From Funiculus sociatus GB2-C1 (GTDB lineage: Bacteria > Cyanobacteriota > Cyanobacteriia > Cyanobacteriales > FACHB-T130): DNA of 64,000 nt. The DNA is taken from assembly GCF_039962115.1 (NCBI RefSeq), contig NZ_JAMPKJ010000003.1:118586-182585 (forward strand). Reading direction: 5' to 3'. Position numbers and translations under genes: made by a program. Under the pieces are notes generated by a model. That model worked only from the letters and a program-made list of their open reading frames with translations. It searched no databases and was not told the origin of the DNA. Of the stretch, positions 54,471 to 63,888 are shown one piece after another. Each line of letters opens with the position of its first letter. The stretch's first letter is position 1.

Positions 54471-55526
54471 ATGTCACAGACTAAAATTGAACAACTCACG
54501 CCGGAGCAAGAAGCTTTGATTCCGGTTTATTGGGAAAAGTGGAAGCGAATTATCTTCTCTACTGAACCAATTAACTGTCAAAAAGCTACGGCAGTAGTAA
54601 AAGCCGCCTACAACGCAATTGATTTAGAAGAGCCTAAGATTCTTTTTTTTGATAGTCCTTATCTAGGTTGGAAACATATATTATTGAATACATACTTTCA
54701 TGAATATGTTGAAATGATACACTTATTAGAAGGTAAATTAATAAAACCAATATCGATAAACTTAGCTAATGAAATAAGACATGATTTATTAAGGGAAACC
54801 AGCGCAAATTTTTGGTCATTAATAACAATAGAATCGCATATTATTGAAGCGGTAAATCATAAAACAATAAATTTACTTGAAAAAAAAGAATCGATTTTTT
54901 ATAACAATTATGTTCCTAAGGGTTCTGAGAATTTTTATAGTAATATAGGTAGAGTAGACTACTTCATTTCAGTTCTAGGGTGTAGTTGTCATCAAGACAG
55001 ATGGCAAGTTCTTCAGCAGCTAATCAAAAATTGTGGTTGGATTTTTCCATTTGAAGAAGTTTGCTATGTGTGCGATCGCCCTCGTGTCCTCTCCTTTGAC
55101 AACGAGCAACGCCTACACGCAGAAGGCGCACCCGCAATTCAATTTGCTGATGGTTTCAGCGTCTATGTTTACCACGGTGTGAAATTACCTGAAAAATACG
55201 GTGTACTGCACCCGAACCAGTGGCAAGCAAAATGGCTTTTAGAAGAGGATAACGCCGAACTTCGTCGAGTGTTAATACAAGGAATTGGCTACGGGAGAAT
55301 CTGTCAAGAATTAGAAGCTGAAGAGTTAGATACTTGGCAGCAATATATACTATTAAAAATTGATAATGATGTGGATATTGAGCAAATTTATTTATTAAAA
55401 ATGACTTGTCCCAGCACAGGCTTCATTTATGCCTTGCGAGTGCCACCTGATGTTAATTCAGCGCGGGAAGCAATTTGCTGGGTGAATTGGGGAATCGATC
55501 CAGAGGAATTTTCAGTGCAAACTTGA
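54471..55526 (+). CDS. DUF6745-like protein
   Basis: 351 aa, soluble. Recognisable parts are EALIPVYWEKWKRIIFSTEP, the Cys-containing VCYVCDRPRVLSFDNEQRLH and HYGVKLPEKYG-like segments, and TCPSTGFIYALRVPPDVNSA near the end, finishing in WVNWGIDPEEF. From memory this is DUF6745, a family of unknown function in cyanobacteria and actinobacteria. It follows the PD-(D/E)XK-like gene by five bases, so a joint function is plausible. Confidence 0.78.
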   Translation: MSQTKIEQLTPEQEALIPVYWEKWKRIIFSTEPINCQKATAVVKAAYNAIDLEEPKILFFDSPYLGWKHILLNTYFHEYVEMIHLLEGKLIKPISINLANEIRHDLLRETSANFWSLITIESHIIEAVNHKTINLLEKKESIFYNNYVPKGSENFYSNIGRVDYFISVLGCSCHQDRWQVLQQLIKNCGWIFPFEEVCYVCDRPRVLSFDNEQRLHAEGAPAIQFADGFSVYVYHGVKLPEKYGVLHPNQWQAKWLLEEDNAELRRVLIQGIGYGRICQELEAEELDTWQQYILLKIDNDVDIEQIYLLKMTCPSTGFIYALRVPPDVNSAREAICWVNWGIDPEEFSVQT

Positions 55527-55529
55527 AGA

Positions 55530-55636
55530 ACCTCTCCCTAACCCTCTCCTTTTAGGAGAGGGGACAAGAAAAATATTTGTAGCTGGAAGAAACTCCGGCT
55601 CCCCCTTCCCTACTAGGGAAGGGAGCGGGGGGCTAG
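55530..55636. repeat. Palindromic repeat region before sat
   Basis: CTCTCCCTAACCCTCTCC with TTAGGAGAGGG and, further on, CCCCCTTCCCTACTAGGGAA with GGGAGCGGGGGG. These are two adjacent inverted repeats of the type found repeatedly in cyanobacterial spacers. They could end the preceding transcript. Confidence 0.6.
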
Positions 55637-55699
55637 GTTTCTTATCTCCCGGTTCTATATCTTGGTAGGATAATTTGGCAACTAAATTTACAATTCGAT

Positions 55700-56899
55700 A
55701 TGAGCCTAGCACCTCACGGCGGTCAGCTAATTAATCGCATCGCTACACCGGAACAAAAACAAGAATTTCTCGATAAAGCCGACTATTTGCCCAGAGTGCA
55801 ACTAGACGAAAGGGCGACATCGGATTTAGAACTGATTGCGATTGGGGGATTTAGTCCGCTAACTGGCTTTATGGAACAAGCCGACTACGATCGCGTAGTG
55901 ATGGAAATGCGCCTTGCCAATGGTCTCCCGTGGTCAATTCCCGTCACGCTTTCGGTGGACGAGTCGGTAGCCGCAAATCTCAAAGAAGGCAGTTTGGTGC
56001 GTCTGGACGACCCGACTGGGCGCTTTGTCGGCGTTCTGGAACTAACGCAGAAATATCGCTACGACAAAACCCGCGAGGCCGTGAATGTTTATCGCACCGA
56101 TGATGGAAAGCACCCAGGCGTTAAGGTTGTTTACAAGCAAGGAGAAATTCATCTTGCAGGATCAGTTTGGCTGTTGCAACGCGATCCTCATCCTTTATTC
56201 CCAAATTACCAAATAGATCCCGTTCAGTCTCGTGCCATGTTCAAGGAAAAGGGCTGGAAAACGATTGTCGGCTTCCAGACTCGCAACCCCATCCACAGGG
56301 CGCACGAATATATCCAGAAGTGTGCTTTAGAAACTGTAGATGGCTTGTTTTTGCATCCCTTGGTGGGAGTCACTAAAGACGATGACATCTCTGCTGAGAT
56401 TCGGATGCGCTGCTACGAAATTATTCTGGAACACTACTATCCTCTAGACCGGGTAATTCTGGCAATTAATCCATCTGCGATGCGCTACGCTGGCCCCAGA
56501 GAGGCGATTTTCCATGCCCTAATTCGCAAGAATTACGGCTGTACTCACTTCATCGTTGGACGCGACCATGCGGGTGTCGGCGATTACTATGGAACTTACG
56601 ATGCTCAGCACATTTTTGATGAGTTTGAACCGGGTGAATTGGGCATCACGCCGATGAAGTTTGAACACGCCTTCTACTGTACGCGCACTCAGACGATGGC
56701 GACGACGAAGACAAGTCCCAGCGCTCCTGGTGAACGCATTCACCTGTCGGGGACGAAGGTACGGGAAATGTTGCGGCGCGGTGAATTGCCACCACCAGAG
56801 TTTTCTCGCCCAGAAGTCGCAGCAGAATTGGCAAGGGCGATGCAGGTACCAGAGGAAGCAAAAAAATATGAGATTGCAAGTTTAAAATTTGAGATTTGA
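55700..56899 (+). CDS. sat: Sulfate adenylyltransferase (ATP sulfurylase)
   Basis: 399 aa. It activates sulfate with ATP to adenosine 5'-phosphosulfate, the first step of sulfate assimilation. The HxxH site is in [16 protein letters not shown], and further marks are [12 protein letters not shown] and [20 protein letters not shown]. The fold ends near residue 390; the last residues ([11 protein letters not shown]) are encoded by heptamer repeats (GAGATTT) at 56891-56911 and look like an added tail. Start: ATG at 55700. Confidence 0.96.
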   Translation: MSLAPHGGQLINRIATPEQKQEFLDKADYLPRVQLDERATSDLELIAIGGFSPLTGFMEQADYDRVVMEMRLANGLPWSIPVTLSVDESVAANLKEGSLVRLDDPTGRFVGVLELTQKYRYDKTREAVNVYRTDDGKHPGVKVVYKQGEIHLAGSVWLLQRDPHPLFPNYQIDPVQSRAMFKEKGWKTIVGFQTRNPIHRAHEYIQKCALETVDGLFLHPLVGVTKDDDISAEIRMRCYEIILEHYYPLDRVILAINPSAMRYAGPREAIFHALIRKNYGCTHFIVGRDHAGVGDYYGTYDAQHIFDEFEPGELGITPMKFEHAFYCTRTQTMATTKTSPSAPGERIHLSGTKVREMLRRGELPPPEFSRPEVAAELARAMQVPEEAKKYEIASLKFEI

Positions 56900-57005
56900 G
56901 ATTTGAGATTGGAGGCTGCTTAAATTTGAAATCTTCAATTTGCAATTATCTGTATTCCCTAGACCCTGATAGGCTATAGCTGATGGCTCATAGCTAATAG
57001 CTGAT

Positions 57006-59339
57006 ATGGGATTGAAGCGGCGGAGTTTTCTGCAACGAGCGGGAATGGCGCTTTTGGCGCTGGGCGTAAGTGAAACGGCGCTATCTCTTCTACTGGGGGA
57101 TCAAAGCCTAGCGGTGCCTCTGCTGGATCGCTATTATCAAGCGCTGGCACAACCGAATGGGCGAAAGTTGGCGCTACTTGTGGGAATTAACCAGTACCCC
57201 CATACCACGGAGACGAAAGTAGCGTCTCTTTTCGGTTGCGTGACGGATGTGGAACTGCAACGGGAACTTTTGATTCACAGGTTTGGCTTTCACCCCAGCG
57301 ATATTTTGACGCTGACGGATGCTCAGGCAACGCGCCAAAATATTGAAACTGCTTTCCTTGAGCATTTGACAGCACAAGCTTCATCAGGTGATGTGGTGCT
57401 GTTCCACTTCAGCGGCTACGGTAGCCGCGTGGGAAGGATGAAGGATGAAGATGATTCTTTAATCCAAAATCCAAATTCTAGAATCCAAAATTCCTTAGTG
57501 CCAGTGGATGGCGTTTTGTCAACCAAAGGAACAGTAGCGAATGATTTGTTGGAAGAGACGCTGTTTTTGCTGTTGCGATCGCTTGCCACTGACCAAGTGA
57601 CAACGGTACTCGATACCAGTTACAGTGACGGCGATACCGTCCTCCAGGGCAACCTGCGGATTCGCACTTGCCCGGAAACGGTCTTAGCGCAGCAAGCCAG
57701 CGACGAGGAACTAGCTTTTCAGGAAGAATTGCGATCGCGTCTCAAGTCTTCGCCAGAAGCACTCAACAAGCTGCTATCCGGCGAAACGCCTGGAATTGTT
57801 CTGGCGGCAGCTGGCCCTAATCAGCCAGCAACTGAGGCGCGTTGGGGCGGTTTTAGCGCCGGATTATTCACCTACGCCCTAACTCAACATCTCTGGCAAG
57901 CAACCTCACCCACGACGGTTCAGGTTAGCTTCAATCGGGCTGCTGGAGTTGTCGAACAACTGGTAGGTAAAGAGCAACAGCCCCAGCTAATGGGTCAAAA
58001 AAGTAACGAGCAATATGCGCTTGCCTATAATTTGACGCCTGAAATCGGTATTGGTGCGGATGGTGTGATTACGGCCGTGGAAGAAGGCGGCAAATTCTTA
58101 CACTTGTGGCTGGCAGGATTACCAGCACCCATTTGGGAATATTACGGAGTAAATTCTCTGTTGGTGGTTAACAGCAATCAACTATCAACTCCGAACAATG
58201 AACAACCGGTACAAGTGCAAATTCGTTTTAAGGAGGGTTTGACTGCCAAGGCGCGAGTTGTTTTTGGGTCAGAAACGTCTAATTTACAAGTCGGGCAACT
58301 GGTACAAGAATCCATCCGCGTATTGCCCCGGAATATCGGCTTGACTGTGGCTCTAGATACCAAACTAGAACGAATTGAGCGCGTAGATGCAACCAGTGCC
58401 TTTGCCAATGTTAGTTCTGTCTCATCGGTTGTCACAGCAGGCGAACAACCCGCAGATTATTTGTTTGGCAAAGTCGAGACTACCGACTCGGCGGGCAGCT
58501 ATGCACTATTTTCTCCCGGCCGGGATCTGATTTTCAACACAGCTGGAGAACCGACTGAAGCGGTAAAAATAGCTGTTAATCGTTTAACGCCGAAACTGAA
58601 AACACTGCTGGCGGCTAAGTTATGGCGTTTGACGGCAAATGAAGGGTCTTCTCGTCTCCCAATTGCGGCGACGTTGGAAATGATTTCTCCTACAGAACAG
58701 GTGCTGCTGCAACGAGAAACTTTGCGGAGGACGCAGGAAACTAATCTTGATTCAATCAATACCCAAAATTCAAAACTTTCCGCCCTTGCAGGCATCCCCA
58801 CTTTACCAATTGGTAGCCGCGTCCAGTACCGAATTCAAAACTATAGCGATCGCCCGATTTATTTCATACTACTCGGCATCGATAGCAGCGGCTCTGGCAT
58901 CGCCTATTATCCCCCGTCATTTCCCACTCCAGATGCCCTGGAACCCAACCCGACGGCGGCAGCAACCGCTGCCCTACAAGATGTTGTTATTCCGGCGGGG
59001 GCAACTCTGACGGTGCCACAACCTCCATCATTGGAATGGGCGATCTCAGCCCCGGCAGGGCCTGCGGAAATTCATCTGTTCGCCAGTCGCGCACCCTTTA
59101 CCCAAACCCTTGCTGCCATGTCCTCTGGGCGGCGTTCCCAGCGCGAAGGAGTGTCCGAATTGTTTAACCCGCTAGTCGTGGCGCGGGCCTTGCTGCAAGA
59201 TTTACATCAAGCTAGTGCGTTAGTTAAGCAAAACGCGATCGCGTCTGTGTCTGGAGAAAATATTGGTATATCCTCTGACAGCTATGCTTTAGATGTCAAT
59301 GCCTGGGCAACTCTCAGCTTTGTTTATCAAGTAGGTTGA
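57006..59339 (+). CDS. Orthocaspase (metacaspase-like) with Tyr/Ser in place of the His/Cys dyad
   Basis: 777 aa. The N terminus is a Tat-type signal (RRSFLQRAG, then a hydrophobic run). The p20-like domain starts LALLVGINQYP (about 55) with GCVTDVELQRELLIHRFGF. The catalytic His position reads HFSGYGS, with Tyr138 in place of His, and the Cys position reads LDTSYSDG, with Ser205 in place of Cys. This Tyr/Ser variant has been described among cyanobacterial orthocaspases, and it is expected to be inactive as a caspase-type protease. A DUF4384-like region follows at about 560-700. An in-frame heptamer repeat lies just after the Tyr motif (57436-57494). Confidence 0.9.
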   Translation: MGLKRRSFLQRAGMALLALGVSETALSLLLGDQSLAVPLLDRYYQALAQPNGRKLALLVGINQYPHTTETKVASLFGCVTDVELQRELLIHRFGFHPSDILTLTDAQATRQNIETAFLEHLTAQASSGDVVLFHFSGYGSRVGRMKDEDDSLIQNPNSRIQNSLVPVDGVLSTKGTVANDLLEETLFLLLRSLATDQVTTVLDTSYSDGDTVLQGNLRIRTCPETVLAQQASDEELAFQEELRSRLKSSPEALNKLLSGETPGIVLAAAGPNQPATEARWGGFSAGLFTYALTQHLWQATSPTTVQVSFNRAAGVVEQLVGKEQQPQLMGQKSNEQYALAYNLTPEIGIGADGVITAVEEGGKFLHLWLAGLPAPIWEYYGVNSLLVVNSNQLSTPNNEQPVQVQIRFKEGLTAKARVVFGSETSNLQVGQLVQESIRVLPRNIGLTVALDTKLERIERVDATSAFANVSSVSSVVTAGEQPADYLFGKVETTDSAGSYALFSPGRDLIFNTAGEPTEAVKIAVNRLTPKLKTLLAAKLWRLTANEGSSRLPIAATLEMISPTEQVLLQRETLRRTQETNLDSINTQNSKLSALAGIPTLPIGSRVQYRIQNYSDRPIYFILLGIDSSGSGIAYYPPSFPTPDALEPNPTAAATAALQDVVIPAGATLTVPQPPSLEWAISAPAGPAEIHLFASRAPFTQTLAAMSSGRRSQREGVSELFNPLVVARALLQDLHQASALVKQNAIASVSGENIGISSDSYALDVNAWATLSFVYQVG

Positions 59340-59347
59340 ATCAAATT

Positions 59348-59388
59348 AAAGATGCCTAATTAAACTTCCATTTTAATTAGGCATCTTT
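59348..59388 (+). terminator. Intrinsic terminator of the orthocaspase gene
   Basis: AAAGATGCCTAATTAAA and its complement, with a 7-base centre. It begins nine bases after the stop codon and ends in a T-rich strand. Confidence 0.8.
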
Positions 59389-59483
59389 AATTACTCTATA
59401 GGTGGGGATTGCACGAATTTTCCTAGTACCTGATAGTTTTGGCACACGTTGGGAATACTTAGATTAAAGCTAAGAGTATTCTC

Positions 59484-60416
59484 ATGAAGATCAATAAGCA
59501 AGTTGCCCTGGCGCTTTCCTTCCTTTTTCTATCTGCTGCTGCTGCCGTTGCCCAACCTCAGCCTGCTGCCACAACCCTATCGGTTCAGGAACAGCAGGAA
59601 GTGGAACGATTGCGGCTTGAGTTGGAAATACGTGATCGCGTACAATCGGAAGTTGACCGCGCCTTTAGCCGCACCACAACTTTACTCAATACTTTACTAT
59701 TTATATTAACTTTGTTTCCGATTGTGGCAGCTGTCGGCGTTTTTTTTCTACGTCGCAGTGTTATTAACCAAATAGTTTCTGGAACCCAAAATCAATTAGA
59801 GCAAATTCGAGAAAAATTTGCCACCCAACTAGAGGAACAAGTAACTGCTAACTTAAAAAATCTCACTGACAATACCCAAGTAGAATCTGACAGTCTTCTG
59901 AAACTAAACAACCTAATTTCAGAAGCTCAAGCTGTATTGGGAGAACTTAAAGAACAGAAAATTATTGTATCTCAAGAATTTGAAACACTGAGGTACAACC
60001 ATTATTATGATCCACAAATTGAAACCATAAACTCTGAGGATCAAAATCACCTTTCGGAATTTACTTTAGATGCTCAATCTGATTTAGCAGTGCCAATTCA
60101 AGAATTGGATGCCAATGCTAACCAAATTTTAAATGCCAATGATTATTTAATCCAAGGAAATGCTTATTTTTCTGAAGGTCGTTATCTAGAGGCGAATCAA
60201 TCTTATAACGCGGCTGTTAAGATTGAACCAAACTTTTCTGAAGCTCGGTATAACAACTCTCGTTGTTATGCGGTGCAATACCGGGTAAATTTAGCAATAG
60301 GTAATCTACAATGGGCAATTGATATTGAGCCTAATTATAAAGAAATGGCAAAAGCTGACTCTGCTTTTGATGCGATTCGCTCCGACGCTCAATTTAAAAA
60401 GTTGATTAGTGAATAA
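59484..60416 (+). CDS. Membrane-anchored coiled-coil TPR protein
   Basis: 310 aa. A signal peptide (AVALAL... to residue about 23), a coiled coil (LSVQEQQEVERLRLELEIRD), one transmembrane helix at about 68-90 (LLNTLLFILTLFPIVAAVGV) and a longer coiled coil are followed by TPR-like helices at 215-300 (NDYLIQGNAYFSEGRYLEAN, SYNAAVKIEPNFSEARYNNS). The soluble TPR part should face the cytosol or periplasm as a binding module. No partner is evident. Confidence 0.8.
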   Translation: MKINKQVALALSFLFLSAAAAVAQPQPAATTLSVQEQQEVERLRLELEIRDRVQSEVDRAFSRTTTLLNTLLFILTLFPIVAAVGVFFLRRSVINQIVSGTQNQLEQIREKFATQLEEQVTANLKNLTDNTQVESDSLLKLNNLISEAQAVLGELKEQKIIVSQEFETLRYNHYYDPQIETINSEDQNHLSEFTLDAQSDLAVPIQELDANANQILNANDYLIQGNAYFSEGRYLEANQSYNAAVKIEPNFSEARYNNSRCYAVQYRVNLAIGNLQWAIDIEPNYKEMAKADSAFDAIRSDAQFKKLISE

Positions 60417-60436
60417 CTTCTTCTAAATGGCTAGTC

Positions 60437-60700
60437 ACTATTTTATTTTCTTAGTCTGCACATGGGCTAAGCTTTGTCTAGTCGCGACTTTAGCTGTCCT
60501 TGCATCTTCATTCTTGAAATTGTGGTTGTTTTTATGAACCAGGAAGACACGAAGAACGCCAAGAGAAGATAGAAGTTAAGAATAAATGTAGGTTAGGTTT
60601 TAAGGGTTCAAAACCTAACCTACATTTACTATTTTATTTTCTTAGCTCCCTGCGCGGGCTAAGTTTTGTCTAGCCGTGTCTTTAGTCGTTCTTACATCTT
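60437..60700. repeat. Direct repeat and hairpin between the TPR and mtnP genes
   Basis: Two diverged copies of about 72 bases (60437-60508 and 60628-60700) share ACTATTTTATTTTC...GGGCTAAG...TTTTGTCTAG...ACATCTT. Between them lies a perfect 18-bp inverted repeat (60584-60627, AAATGTAGGTTAGGTTTT) that can terminate transcription from either side. No coding frame. Confidence 0.7.
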
Positions 60701-61572
60701 TACAAATACTTTTTCAAAAGCAACTCCATCTTCTCCTTAGTTTCCGCCGGAACATTATCCAGGCGAGTTAAAATTGCATACTTCAAAGCAGAATGAGCAT
60801 CAGAAACTGGAGGATTTTCACTTAGACGGCGGACAGTTTCTTGAATTACTTTTTGAGCATTCGCTGCATTGCGTTGCAGATTAGCAATCACCATTTCTAC
60901 GGTTACGCTATCGTGATCTGGGTGCCAACAATCGTAATCTGTAACTAAGGCTAAAGTTGCATAGGCAATTTCAGCTTCTCTAGCTAACTTCGCCTCCGGT
61001 AAATTTGTCATCCCAATAATTGTCGCGCCCCAACTACGGTAAAGATGGGATTCAGCTTTAGTAGAAAACGCTGGCCCTTCCATGCAGACATACGTACCGC
61101 CGCGATGGAGGGTGACATCTGGTAAATTTAGGGATGCGATCGCATCCGCCACAACAAGAGCCAATTTATTACACACCGGATCGGCAAAAGCAATGTGCGC
61201 TACAATTCCTTCTCCGAAAAAAGTGGAAACTCGATTTTTTGTCCTGTCAATAAATTGATCCGGTACTACCATGTCCAAAGGTTTAGCTTCTTCCTTCAAG
61301 GAACCAACAGCGGAAGCAGAAATCAGATATTCGACCCCTAGCTGCTTCATGGCGTGGATATTCGCTCGAAATGGCAACTCAGACGGCAAAAGCGTGTGAT
61401 TTCGACCGTGACGGGCCAGGAAAGCCACTCGCGTTCCATCTAAAGTTCCCAATATCAACGCATCAGAGGGAAAGCCAAAAGGTGTAGAGATTTGCACCTC
61501 TTCCACATCTTTGAGCGCTTCCATTTTGTAAAGACCACTACCACCTATAATCCCAATACGAGCCTGAGCCAT
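60700..61572 (-). CDS. mtnP: S-methyl-5'-thioadenosine phosphorylase
   Basis: 290 aa. It splits 5'-methylthioadenosine to adenine and 5-methylthioribose-1-phosphate in the methionine salvage pathway. Marks are [16 protein letters not shown], the phosphate-binding [20 protein letters not shown], and the purine/ribose pocket [15 protein letters not shown]. The [20 protein letters not shown] stretch is typical of the MtnP branch. Start: ATG at 61572. The stop lies at the end of a direct repeat. Confidence 0.95.
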   Translation of the reverse strand: MAQARIGIIGGSGLYKMEALKDVEEVQISTPFGFPSDALILGTLDGTRVAFLARHGRNHTLLPSELPFRANIHAMKQLGVEYLISASAVGSLKEEAKPLDMVVPDQFIDRTKNRVSTFFGEGIVAHIAFADPVCNKLALVVADAIASLNLPDVTLHRGGTYVCMEGPAFSTKAESHLYRSWGATIIGMTNLPEAKLAREAEIAYATLALVTDYDCWHPDHDSVTVEMVIANLQRNAANAQKVIQETVRRLSENPPVSDAHSALKYAILTRLDNVPAETKEKMELLLKKYL

Positions 61573-61785
61573 TGTTTTTGCCTTCTTGCTGCAACGCCAA
61601 GCTATTTTACCGGGAAATTACTGACTTTATTTAAACTCCGCGTTATTTGTCAATGATGGGAATCACGGATTTTTCAGGAAAATATTACAGCCTTTCTATG
61701 ATCGCGATCGCCCACATTTGTAAAGAAATATTGCATACTTAAAATATACTGAGTTTTGATTTATACAAAAATATCTGCCCGTAGA

Positions 61786-61992
61786 ATGATGATATCCCAA
61801 CGCTCTCTACCTAAAGTATCAGTAGAACAAATTGTTGAGCGCATTTTCGCCTTTCGGCAGATTACGCGCACTGACCAAAGGTTACTCATGTCCGCATTTT
61901 TATCAAAAAAATGCTACAACGAAACAGATCATTTGCAAATTAAGCGTGTTTTTGATGCCCTGCAAAGAGGATTAATTAAGGTTACGGATTAA
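61786..61992 (+). CDS. Small conserved cyanobacterial protein
   Basis: 68 aa from the ATG at 61786 (61789 is a second candidate); a TTG at 61756 would give 78 aa. The core reads SQRSLPKVSVEQIVERIFAF, then RQITRTDQRLLMSAFLSKKC and RVFDALQRGLIKVTD. It is basic and helical. I recall near-identical small proteins across filamentous cyanobacteria but no function. The spacer upstream contains a HIP1-like site. Confidence 0.7.
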   Translation: MMISQRSLPKVSVEQIVERIFAFRQITRTDQRLLMSAFLSKKCYNETDHLQIKRVFDALQRGLIKVTD

Positions 61993-62311
61993 GAATCTAT
62001 TCCTTCTTTATCCACCATATACAGAAATTGCTGTAGGTTCACCAATACCAGCTATGGTGTTATGGTACCGCTTTAGCATCATACAGTTAAAAAGAATTAC
62101 AAAATATTAGAGATGGCATTGAGTCAGCTAAATTGGGCAGAATTTACCTCAGCGCCGTCACTTTGATAAAAATGAACAAAGCGGGAAAAACTCAGGTAGC
62201 GATCGCGCTCCTATCTGCGTGTGTGACGACAGCTTGTTGAAAGTTGTAAGCATTTCTCCCAGCGCAGACTCCCTTGCCTAATTATTTCAGCAAATCTATT
62301 ATATTCTTACC
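61993..62311. other. 319-base spacer without a supported gene
   Basis: It includes a 22-codon frame at 62172-62240 that ends in a lipobox-like LLSACVTTAC but has no homology I recognise. No hairpin or RNA family was identified. Confidence 0.4.
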
Positions 62312-63547
62312 CTATTTACTCGTTGGAGTTAACTTCTTGACAAGAGCAGCAGTCTCTTCTGGTTTTCCAGTGGAGGGAAACACTAAAATACTCTTGATTT
62401 TGGGGTTATTAACCAATGCTTTTAAACGAGATAACTGCTTATCTGAAATAGCTACTCCCGCATAATTTTCCGCATAATCTAGTTCTTGGGTAAAATTCGC
62501 ATCGTTATAAATTTGAATAAAAACTCGATCAACATTCCAATTTTCCCAATCAGCCGCAAAATAACGTTTACCCCAATAAGGATTATGATGGCAAAGGTCG
62601 AAACTAACCCTTGAGTTCGCTTTTTTTATGTCAGCTCTCATTTGCCGCACAAATTTAGTTAAATGCGCCGTGCGATCAACTTTGCCGGGTAATTCAGCAT
62701 GATAACCTAGGTAATCATCCCACTGAACTGCATCGATGGTTGGATACTTTTTGACGAACTCTACTGAGATTGTTCTGAATAAATTAGCAACCTCTGGAAT
62801 CTCCACATCCAGTACATAATGCTCGATGCCAGCGTAGGTTTTATCGACCCCTGCCACAATCCATCGTTTAGAAATTGCTAAATCAAAAATTGGGCTATTT
62901 TTATCAATTTTAATCCCCTTTTCAAAATAGGCGTGAACTTGCATTCCCTGCTTGTGTGCCTCATCAATCAACCAATCCAACCATTGCTCTTGAAATTGGT
63001 TAGGACAGCTTTTGTATCCGAATGTTTGCTGCATGACATTACTGTTGTACATCGTGCAACCATTTCCCCACACCCCATGAATAATGGTATTTATTCCTTG
63101 AGCGCGATAATAACGAACTCGTTCGCGAATCATTTTTTCGCTAGCATTATTAGTCGCCTGATACCGACTTAAATAAATTCCCCTTATTTCCTTTTTCTCC
63201 CAAGGAGTCTGAGGTGATGGCGATTTCTTGGGGGTTACGGGTAATGGTAGAACTTGTGGCTTGGTTGTTGGTGTCGCAATCGGAATCGCTTTCGGAAGAG
63301 GAGGATTGGCGGTTGGTGTCGCAGTCGGAATCGCTTTCGGAAGGGGAGAATTGGCAACAGGTATGTCCTGGCTAGGCGCAGAAGTCAAAATAGGAGCGGT
63401 TGGTTGTTGATTATTAGGCAAAAATTTACTGATATCTAGTTTATCTAGATGCCTAAAGCCCCAATAACCAACACCTAACAAAACGATGATTAATGAAAAT
63501 GGAATACTCGCACATCCACATCCATTGTTTTCTTTTTTAGGTGGCAT
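62312..63547 (-). CDS. Membrane-anchored family-10-like glycosylhydrolase (GHL10)
   Basis: 411 aa. An N-terminal transmembrane segment (SIPFSLIIVLLGVGYWGF) is followed by a Pro/Thr/Ala-rich linker with a repeated PLPKAIP unit, and then a TIM-barrel-like domain: EIRGIYLSRYQATN, GINTIIHGVWGNG, QGMQVHAYFEKGI and DAVQWDDYLGYHAELPG. The last is the likely catalytic DD region. The fold resembles the bacterial family of putative glycoside hydrolases with acid residues at strand ends; the substrate is unknown. It is probably an envelope enzyme. Confidence 0.82.
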   Translation of the reverse strand: MPPKKENNGCGCASIPFSLIIVLLGVGYWGFRHLDKLDISKFLPNNQQPTAPILTSAPSQDIPVANSPLPKAIPTATPTANPPLPKAIPIATPTTKPQVLPLPVTPKKSPSPQTPWEKKEIRGIYLSRYQATNNASEKMIRERVRYYRAQGINTIIHGVWGNGCTMYNSNVMQQTFGYKSCPNQFQEQWLDWLIDEAHKQGMQVHAYFEKGIKIDKNSPIFDLAISKRWIVAGVDKTYAGIEHYVLDVEIPEVANLFRTISVEFVKKYPTIDAVQWDDYLGYHAELPGKVDRTAHLTKFVRQMRADIKKANSRVSFDLCHHNPYWGKRYFAADWENWNVDRVFIQIYNDANFTQELDYAENYAGVAISDKQLSRLKALVNNPKIKSILVFPSTGKPEETAALVKKLTPTSK

Positions 63548-63730
63548 GGCAACAAAGCATGATTGTTTAACAATGCAGCAACTTTCTTTACTCGACTGGG
63601 GCTTTCCTGTATTAACGGATACTTTGAAAGTACGGAAGGAATAATTTAGGGCTTAAGTGATACATCAAACTACTTCACTTTGCGATCGCTTAATTCCGCA
63701 TAGCCTTAAAAAATGGTGCATGAAGCGTAA

Positions 63731-63764
63731 CTATCCTGTCGGGAATCGCATCCCGACAGGATAG
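63731..63764. repeat. Perfect 14-bp-arm hairpin
   Basis: CTATCCTGTCGGGA, six bases, then the complement TCCCGACAGGATAG. It lies between the glycosylhydrolase start and the IS630 end, with no T run; it may be part of a repeat element. Confidence 0.65.
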
Positions 63765-63888
63765 CTAAAAGCGATCGCCCGAATAGCAGTTACAGCAGCA
63801 GATTGAGGCGTGGCAAGTGTTACTGGAAAAGTTGGGAGGGATTGACGGTGAAAAAGCGATCGCTTCACGCTTCTCCTTTCCTGATACC

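Noticed and set aside
62172..62240. 22-codon frame ending in a lipobox-like LLSACVTTAC
   Set aside because: It is too short, has no downstream mature part, no homologue I recognise and no clear ribosome site; it lies in a plain spacer.
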